Below are positions 59,299-64,000 of a DNA stretch of 64,000 nucleotides, piece after piece; positions within the stretch are counted from its first letter, which is position 1; every line of letters begins with the position of its first letter. Below the pieces are notes generated by a model. The model was not told the DNA's origin. It saw only the letters and a list, made by a program, of their open reading frames with translations, and searched no databases. Location: NCBI GenBank assembly GCA_964628515.1, contig CAZVNZ010000002.1:62001-126000 (forward strand). Reading direction: 5' to 3'. This DNA is from CAZVNZ01 sp964628515 (lineage in GTDB: Bacteria > Bacillota > Clostridia > Christensenellales > Christensenellaceae). The position numbers and the translations under genes were made by a program.

Positions 59299-60944
59299 TG
59301 TTTTTCCATCTTTTTAATTATTGAAAGCAACACTCTTATGCGCTCTTTTTCGTCAAAAGTAAACACGTAATCGGACTTAAGCAGTGCAAATATTTTTTCC
59401 TTTGCCAAAGTTAGTTTGCCCGAATGTATAAGGCAATCGAGTATCTTATTTTCTATATCCTTTTTACTGTTTGTACTTGGCGCAAATGCCTTTGAGCCCT
59501 CGTACAGTTGCATTGCAACCAGATAATTTTTGTTTTTCTTTGCCTCGTCCGCTTTAATAAGCATTTTATCGTATTTGGACAGGCTTACATATTGGGTAAT
59601 TTCCTTTTCCTCTTCTGTTGAGTGATGTGGTAATACCGTCTGCATTTCATCTTGTTGAGGTTTCTCAATGTTGATGAATTGCTCGTCAAACTGCTCTAAA
59701 ATCGGTTGTTCGTCCCTCTCGTATTCAGGGTATTCTGCGCCTTGCTCCTCTGCAACTTCCGAAACATAGGGTAGTTCTTCCTCGTAATCCTCGCCTGCTA
59801 CTTCCGTTGCACTTGGCTTGTAATCGTTAACAGGGGCTGGCTCGCTTTCTTCCTCTTGCGCAAATACAGGTGGGTCGTCCGTCTCGTATTCTGCGCCTTG
59901 TTCATCCGCAACTTCCGCAACATAGGGTAGTTCCTCTTCGTAATCCTCATAGGCTACCTCCGTTACACTTGGCTCATAATCATAAATCGGTGCTTGCTCG
60001 TATTCATCCTCCTGCTCGTATACAGGCTGTTCGTATTCATCCTCTTGTGCAAATACAGGTTGTTCGTCAGTCTCGTATTCCTCGGCTTGAGCATCCGCAA
60101 CCTCCGCAACATAGGGGAGTTCCTCGGCGTAGCCAGCCTCGGCAACTTCCGTACCATCAACATCACCATCACCATAATCAAAGGCGGGGGTAGTTTCCGC
60201 ATAAACAAGCTCGTCATCCGTATGGACATCATAATGCGCATATTCGGTTTGAGCGTAATCCGCACCAACTTCCCTTTCGTCCACCTCTTCAAAATGTTCG
60301 GGCACATTAAATTTGCTGATGTCCGGTTGATATTCGTAGTCATCATTAATGGGGGATGCCTCCGCTTGCTTAAGTGCCTCTGAAAAACTTCCACCCTCAC
60401 TTTCTATATTTATGGGACGTCTGTAATTAATTTCCTCAAATTGTTGTTTTTGAAACACCACATTGTTGTTTTCGTCGTAAACCGCTTCTGCTTTAAGCTC
60501 TTTTTCCATTTCTCCCACTGTTTTTAGTTTAGGCGTTTCCTGTGCCGCTTTATTTGAAATTTTATCCAAGACCCGACTGCTTAAAATACGCTCTTTGCGC
60601 TCTTTTGGCTTGATAGCTTTTTTTGCAGAGGTAGGACGCTCGGAAACCACCTCTTTACGCACGGTAGGGCGTTTTCGCTTAACAAAGGATTTCTTTTCCG
60701 AAAGGTATTTTAAAAGGAGCATCACAAAAATATAAAGGACAATAAGCTCTACAATAAATAAAACAATGGTAATTATTATAGACTGCATAGAATTAAAATT
60801 AAGTACATTATTATATATTATAAGAGAGCCCACCCAAGCCGCAATAATTACAACTATAAGAGGAATGCGATATTTTCTGTTATGTTTTGTTGCCAAGAAA
60901 CTAAATAATATGCCTGCAACAGCAATTATAGATATAAAAAGCAA
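59295..60944 (-). CDS. Membrane protein with acidic tandem repeats and TPR-like C terminus
   Basis: 549 residues, family not recognised. Three membrane segments (about 3-18, 27-45, 54-80) precede a basic stretch (88-120), an acidic Tyr/Glu-rich region with three 36-39-residue repeats (265-300, 328-363, 380-418; core YxEELPYVxEVA) and a C-terminal helical pair resembling tetratricopeptide repeats (about 457-530). The bulk is predicted cytoplasmic or, less likely, outside. TTG start with GAGGT 7 bases before it. First gene of an operon with VanW and the PRC-barrel protein, so perhaps an envelope scaffold. Confidence 0.75.
   Translation of the reverse strand: MLFISIIAVAGILFSFLATKHNRKYRIPLIVVIIAAWVGSLIIYNNVLNFNSMQSIIITIVLFIVELIVLYIFVMLLLKYLSEKKSFVKRKRPTVRKEVVSERPTSAKKAIKPKERKERILSSRVLDKISNKAAQETPKLKTVGEMEKELKAEAVYDENNNVVFQKQQFEEINYRRPINIESEGGSFSEALKQAEASPINDDYEYQPDISKFNVPEHFEEVDEREVGADYAQTEYAHYDVHTDDELVYAETTPAFDYGDGDVDGTEVAEAGYAEELPYVAEVADAQAEEYETDEQPVFAQEDEYEQPVYEQEDEYEQAPIYDYEPSVTEVAYEDYEEELPYVAEVADEQGAEYETDDPPVFAQEEESEPAPVNDYKPSATEVAGEDYEEELPYVSEVAEEQGAEYPEYERDEQPILEQFDEQFINIEKPQQDEMQTVLPHHSTEEEKEITQYVSLSKYDKMLIKADEAKKNKNYLVAMQLYEGSKAFAPSTNSKKDIENKILDCLIHSGKLTLAKEKIFALLKSDYVFTFDEKERIRVLLSIIKKMEKQ
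59691..60152 (-). repeat. Three coding repeats of about 36 residues
   Basis: Copies at 60152-60045, 59963-59856 and 59807-59691 (minus strand) encode TEVA-x-x-x-Y-x-EELPYV-x-EVA units. Two further short EDEYEQ-type repeats lie between the first and second copies. Confidence 0.85.
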
Positions 60945-60989
60945 CTATAATACCTCGTTTTCTAAGACTACAAAATACTTGCAACAAAA

Positions 60990-61018
60990 ATTATATATCA
61001 AAACAGAAAATCTTGCAA
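60990..61018 (-). promoter_or_regulatory. Sigma-A promoter of the TPR-like/VanW/PRC operon
   Basis: On the minus strand TTGCAA (61018-61013), 17 bases and TATAAT (60995-60990). The -35 is part of an inverted repeat ACTTGCAA (60977-60984)/TTGCAAGT (61013-61020) that brackets the -10 and start point. Confidence 0.65.
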
Positions 61019-61062
61019 GTTTTTGTATGTACTTATATTTGAATTTATTTATACTAACGTAA

Positions 61063-62787
61063 TTATTTTAGTAAATCATCAATAATTACAGTAGTTTCTT
61101 CCTTTAGCTTATTTAACATTTCCACAGAAGTTTGCTTTGCATCGGTGCAAACGCTCAAATAAGTTTTTAGTTTGGGCTCTGTGCCTGAGGCACGCACTAT
61201 AAAACGTGCGTTTTCAAGCTCGTAGTACAGTACATCCGCTTTTTCCATGCCTGTATCCGTGGTAGTGCCCTTAGTAAAATCCGTAATTAGTCCTGTTTGG
61301 TAGTCTCTTATTTTTTCTACCTTAAAACTGCCAAAGGCTGTGGGCTTGGAATTTCTTAAACTTACCACCGCATTTTTGATTTTTTCTATGCCTTCCTTAC
61401 CCGTTAGGGTTTTAGATAGCACAACTTCCTCAAAATACCCGTATTTATCGTATAAATCGCAAACCGCTTGATACACCGTTTTGTTTTTAGAAGCAAAGTA
61501 GCATGCCGCCTCCACCATTAGCATTGCCGCTTGCACGGCATCTTTATCTCTGACAAAAGTGCCTTGCAGATAGCCGTAGCTTTCCTCAAAACCAAATACA
61601 AAACTGCCTTTTTTTGTTTGTTTGCTGATTTTTATTTGCTCTGCAATGTATTTAAAACCTGTAAATACCCCTCGCATTTCCACATTAAACTTCTTTGCAA
61701 TAACGTCCGCCATATCCGTAGACACTATGGATTTTACTACGAATTCATCACCCTTAAAAGAATTTTGTTGTACCGTAAGCAGATAATCCAATATTAAACA
61801 GCCAATTTGATTGCCCGAAAGTATAATAAACTCGTCCTTTTCGTCTCTGACTGCCACTCCTAATCTGTCTGCGTCCGGGTCTGTGGCTAAAATAAGGTTT
61901 GCGTTACACTTATTTGCAAGGGCAATTGCTAAGTCGTAAGATTGCCGTTCCTCCGGATTTGGCGCTTTAACGGTGGGGAAGGTGTGGTCAAATACCGTTT
62001 GTTCCTCCACTATTTGCAGTTTATGCACTCCTAAATCCCCAAGCACTCGTGTTAGTGGCACCAAACCCGTACCGTGAAGGGGTGTGTATACCACATTTAG
62101 TTTGCCTGCTTCCTTTAACAGATTTTTTTCGTCCAAAACCAAACTTTCCACATCTGCGTAGTAATCTTCGTCTATTTCTTTGCCAATGTATTTTACAATG
62201 CCACTTTTAATCGCATCATCAATAGGCATAGATTTAATGTCGAAAATATCTTCAATTTTATTTATGTAATTTGTAACAATATCCGAGTTTTCCACCGAAA
62301 GCTGTCCGCCGTCCTCCCCGTAAACTTTGTAACCATTATATATAGCAGGGTTGTGGCTAGCGGTAATTACAATGCCTGCAATGCAATTCAGTTTTAAAAT
62401 GGTATAAGAAAGTTGGGGTACACTATGAGGTGTTTCGTATAGAAAAACTTTTATTTTGTTGTGAGCAAGAACCATAGCAGCTTCTTTTGCAAATACATTG
62501 CTAAACTTACGGGTGTCATAGGCAATAGCAACGCCCCTATCTTGCTGTTTGGTTTTTAAAATGTATTTGGCAAGCCCTAAAGTACAGCGTTTTACGGTAA
62601 AAACATTCATCCTGTTTGTACCAAGACCAATCTCGCCACGCATACCGGCGGTGCCAAACTCCAAATCTTTATAAAAACTGTCCGAAATGGAATCGTCGTC
62701 TTGCACCATAGAGTTTATTTGCTCTTCATATTCGGTATTACTAAGATTTTTCCTCCAAATATCAAATTTTTCTTTAAAATAGTGCAT
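61063..62787 (-). CDS. pgm: Phosphoglucomutase / phosphomannomutase (alpha-D-phosphohexomutase)
   Basis: 574 residues. Interconverts glucose 1-phosphate and 6-phosphate, linking glycogen phosphorylase and GlgC to glycolysis. The phosphoserine loop is GIVITASHNPAIYNGYK near 140, the metal loop DPDADRLGVA near 305, the sugar loop GFEESYGYL near 400, and the phosphate-binding loop RASGTEPKLK near 535. The EFGTAGMRG N-terminal block marks the PgcA-like clade. GGAGG precedes the ATG. It lies apart from the glycogen operon and on the other strand. Confidence 0.95.
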   Translation of the reverse strand: MHYFKEKFDIWRKNLSNTEYEEQINSMVQDDDSISDSFYKDLEFGTAGMRGEIGLGTNRMNVFTVKRCTLGLAKYILKTKQQDRGVAIAYDTRKFSNVFAKEAAMVLAHNKIKVFLYETPHSVPQLSYTILKLNCIAGIVITASHNPAIYNGYKVYGEDGGQLSVENSDIVTNYINKIEDIFDIKSMPIDDAIKSGIVKYIGKEIDEDYYADVESLVLDEKNLLKEAGKLNVVYTPLHGTGLVPLTRVLGDLGVHKLQIVEEQTVFDHTFPTVKAPNPEERQSYDLAIALANKCNANLILATDPDADRLGVAVRDEKDEFIILSGNQIGCLILDYLLTVQQNSFKGDEFVVKSIVSTDMADVIAKKFNVEMRGVFTGFKYIAEQIKISKQTKKGSFVFGFEESYGYLQGTFVRDKDAVQAAMLMVEAACYFASKNKTVYQAVCDLYDKYGYFEEVVLSKTLTGKEGIEKIKNAVVSLRNSKPTAFGSFKVEKIRDYQTGLITDFTKGTTTDTGMEKADVLYYELENARFIVRASGTEPKLKTYLSVCTDAKQTSVEMLNKLKEETTVIIDDLLK

Positions 62788-62841
62788 AGCATACCTCCGA
62801 AAAATGTTTATTATTGAAACTTTACAATTTAATTATTTTTA

Positions 62842-62850
62842 ATTATAGCA
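62842..62850 (-). promoter_or_regulatory. Extended -10 promoter of pgm
   Basis: On the minus strand TG-C-TATAAT (62850-62842), 54 bases upstream of the pgm ATG; no good -35 is visible. It is back to back with the lepA promoter. Confidence 0.45.
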
Positions 62851-62878
62851 TAAATATTAATTATATAACATAATTTTA

Positions 62879-62907
62879 TTGATTTTTTTGTGAAAATTGA
62901 GTATATT
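62879..62907 (+). promoter_or_regulatory. Sigma-A promoter of lepA
   Basis: TTGATT (62879-62884), 17 bases and TATATT (62902-62907), 30 bases upstream of the lepA ATG. Confidence 0.65.
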
Positions 62908-62937
62908 AATAATGCGATAACAAAATGAGGTGTATAA

Positions 62938-64000
62938 ATGAGTATAGAATACCAAAAAAATATTAGAAATTTTTGCATAATAGCACATATAGACCACGGT
63001 AAATCCACCCTTGCGGACAGGCTTATTGAACTTACGGGAACGGTATCTCAAAGGGATATTAAAGAACAACTCTTAGATACTATGGAGCTTGAAAGGGAGA
63101 GGGGAATTACAATTAAGTCTCAAGCGGTGCGTATGGTGTACGAAAAGGACGGAGAGGAGTATATACTAAATTTAATAGATACTCCGGGGCATGTGGACTT
63201 TACCTACGAGGTTTCAAGGTCTCTTGCCGCATGCGAAGGTGCAATTTTAGTGGTGGATGCAAGTCAGGGCATAGAGGCACAAACCCTTGCAAACGTGTAT
63301 CTTGCCATGGATAATAACTTAGAAATTATACCGGTTATAAATAAAATAGATTTGCCAAGCGCACGTCCGGAGGAAATTGCAAAGGAAATAGAAGACGTAC
63401 TTGGTATAGAAGCAAGCGATGCCCCTCAAATAAGCGCAAAAAACGGTGTTAATATTAAGGCGGTACTTGATGCGGTGGTAGACAAACTGCCCTCTCCAAA
63501 GGGGGATGTTAATAAACCGCTTAAAGCTTTGGTTTTTGACTCTTTTTATGATAATTATAAAGGTGCGATTACTTATGTTCGTGTCTTTGACGGAAGTGTT
63601 AAGGCAGGTACTCCCATAAAATTTATGGCAACAAACAAAATGTTTGATACGGTGGAAGTGGGTGTATTCGCCCCCCAACTTGTACCTACAAAGGACTTAA
63701 AAGCAGGGGAGGTTGGATTTATTGCCGCCAGTATTAAAAATGTTGCGGATACCCGAGTGGGCGATACCGTCACGGACGATAGCAATCCGGCTAAAGAACC
63801 CCTTGCAGGGTACAAAAAAATAACACCTATGGTATACTGCGGAATATATCCGGCAGACGGCGCAAAATATGACGACCTTAGAGATGCCTTAGACAAACTG
63901 CAACTAAACGATGCCTCATTAATTTTTGACCCCGAGGTTTCGGTAGCCCTTGGTTTTGGCTTTAGATGCGGATTTTTAGGGTTGCTCCATATGGAAATTA
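62938..64000 (+). CDS. lepA: Elongation factor 4 (LepA), 3' end outside window
   Basis: The first 354 residues of a translational GTPase that acts on ribosomes in stalled or early-assembly states. G1 is AHIDHGKST, the switch block is ERERGITIKSQAV (LepA-specific SQA), G3 DTPGHVDF and G4 NKIDLPSA. Domain II follows, then GFGFRCGFLGLLHME near the edge, a LepA signature. GAGG lies 9 bases before the ATG. The frame is open to the last base. Confidence 0.96.
   Translation, partial: MSIEYQKNIRNFCIIAHIDHGKSTLADRLIELTGTVSQRDIKEQLLDTMELERERGITIKSQAVRMVYEKDGEEYILNLIDTPGHVDFTYEVSRSLAACEGAILVVDASQGIEAQTLANVYLAMDNNLEIIPVINKIDLPSARPEEIAKEIEDVLGIEASDAPQISAKNGVNIKAVLDAVVDKLPSPKGDVNKPLKALVFDSFYDNYKGAITYVRVFDGSVKAGTPIKFMATNKMFDTVEVGVFAPQLVPTKDLKAGEVGFIAASIKNVADTRVGDTVTDDSNPAKEPLAGYKKITPMVYCGIYPADGAKYDDLRDALDKLQLNDASLIFDPEVSVALGFGFRCGFLGLLHMEI

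Noticed and set aside
59870..60400. Long open frames on the plus strand and in alternative minus frames inside the acidic-repeat gene
   Set aside because: They come from repetitive, biased codons of the real gene; their translations are low-complexity Arg/Pro/His or Thr/Met strings with no ribosome binding site.

Overview
The window is 64 kb of AT-rich chromosome from a bacterium of the Firmicutes/Clostridia type, probably an uncultured anaerobic gut lineage. The evidence is an mraZ-led division and cell-wall cluster, a MurE with the DNPR (meso-diaminopimelate) motif, a clostridial rnpB context, glgC/glgD pairs, RqcH, an FMN-riboswitch-controlled RibU and consensus sigma-A promoters. A run of exactly 100 N at 23540-23639 marks a scaffold gap, so this is a draft or metagenome assembly. 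I see no prophage, insertion sequence, CRISPR array or rRNA operon.

Layout. 1-2.7 kb: 3' end of a C4 zinc-ribbon gene, RNase P RNA with its terminator, and a YgiQ-type radical SAM gene. 2.7-9.9 kb: protein quality control (tig-clpP-clpX, then lon-ysxC-phosphoesterase from its own promoter). 10.0-23.2 kb: division/cell-wall cluster mraZ-rsmH-ftsL-PBP-murE-mraY-murD-ftsW-ftsQ, then ftsA and ftsZ. murF, murG, murC and murB are absent from it. 23.3-25.0 kb: a surface/membrane protein whose pentapeptide repeats contain the gap. 25.0-33.5 kb: FMN riboswitch and ribU, then tsaE-tsaB-rimI, a hydrolase, a small membrane protein, a membrane-anchored MurF, ddl, an NADP isocitrate dehydrogenase and a SEC-C protein. 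33.7-48.6 kb: a glycogen operon (malQ-pgi-glgB-glgC-glgD-glgA-glgP-GH13-HAD) ending in a DUF362 gene. 48.6-53.2 kb: rqcH on the minus strand, a DUF4160/DUF2442 pair, rph-rdgB-phosphodiesterase and tRNA-Arg/His/Gln. 53.3-62.8 kb, all minus strand: an unrecognised membrane-anchored protein, a 1004-residue GGDEF-EAL-PAS-GGDEF protein, a PRC-barrel/VanW/TPR-like envelope operon and phosphoglucomutase. 62.9 kb to the end: the 5' part of lepA.

How the genes fit together. Most of the window is core housekeeping: precursor synthesis (murE, murD, mraY, ddl, anchored murF) feeds the divisome (FtsL, FtsQ, FtsW, FtsA, FtsZ), and MraZ probably represses the cluster through 10-bp-spaced boxes next to its promoter. 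The glycogen operon holds both synthesis and breakdown, with pgi inside it and pgm elsewhere in the window linking it to glycolysis.

The most unusual observation is that the only penicillin-binding protein of the division cluster (12620-14755) keeps the class B fold and two PASTA domains but has lost all three transpeptidase motifs (SxxK to N-I-A-N, SxN to G-C-V, KTG to I-Y-S). It appears to be a pseudo-transpeptidase in the FtsI/SpoVD position. A second one is a small membrane protein (28355-28915) that is a tandem paralogue of the membrane anchor replacing the N-terminal domain of the neighbouring MurF.

Two stretches above 300 bases lack a protein gene. 25028-25403 holds a promoter, an FMN riboswitch and a terminator. 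33457-33829 holds a terminator and the malQ promoter, with nothing I can name at 33578-33732.
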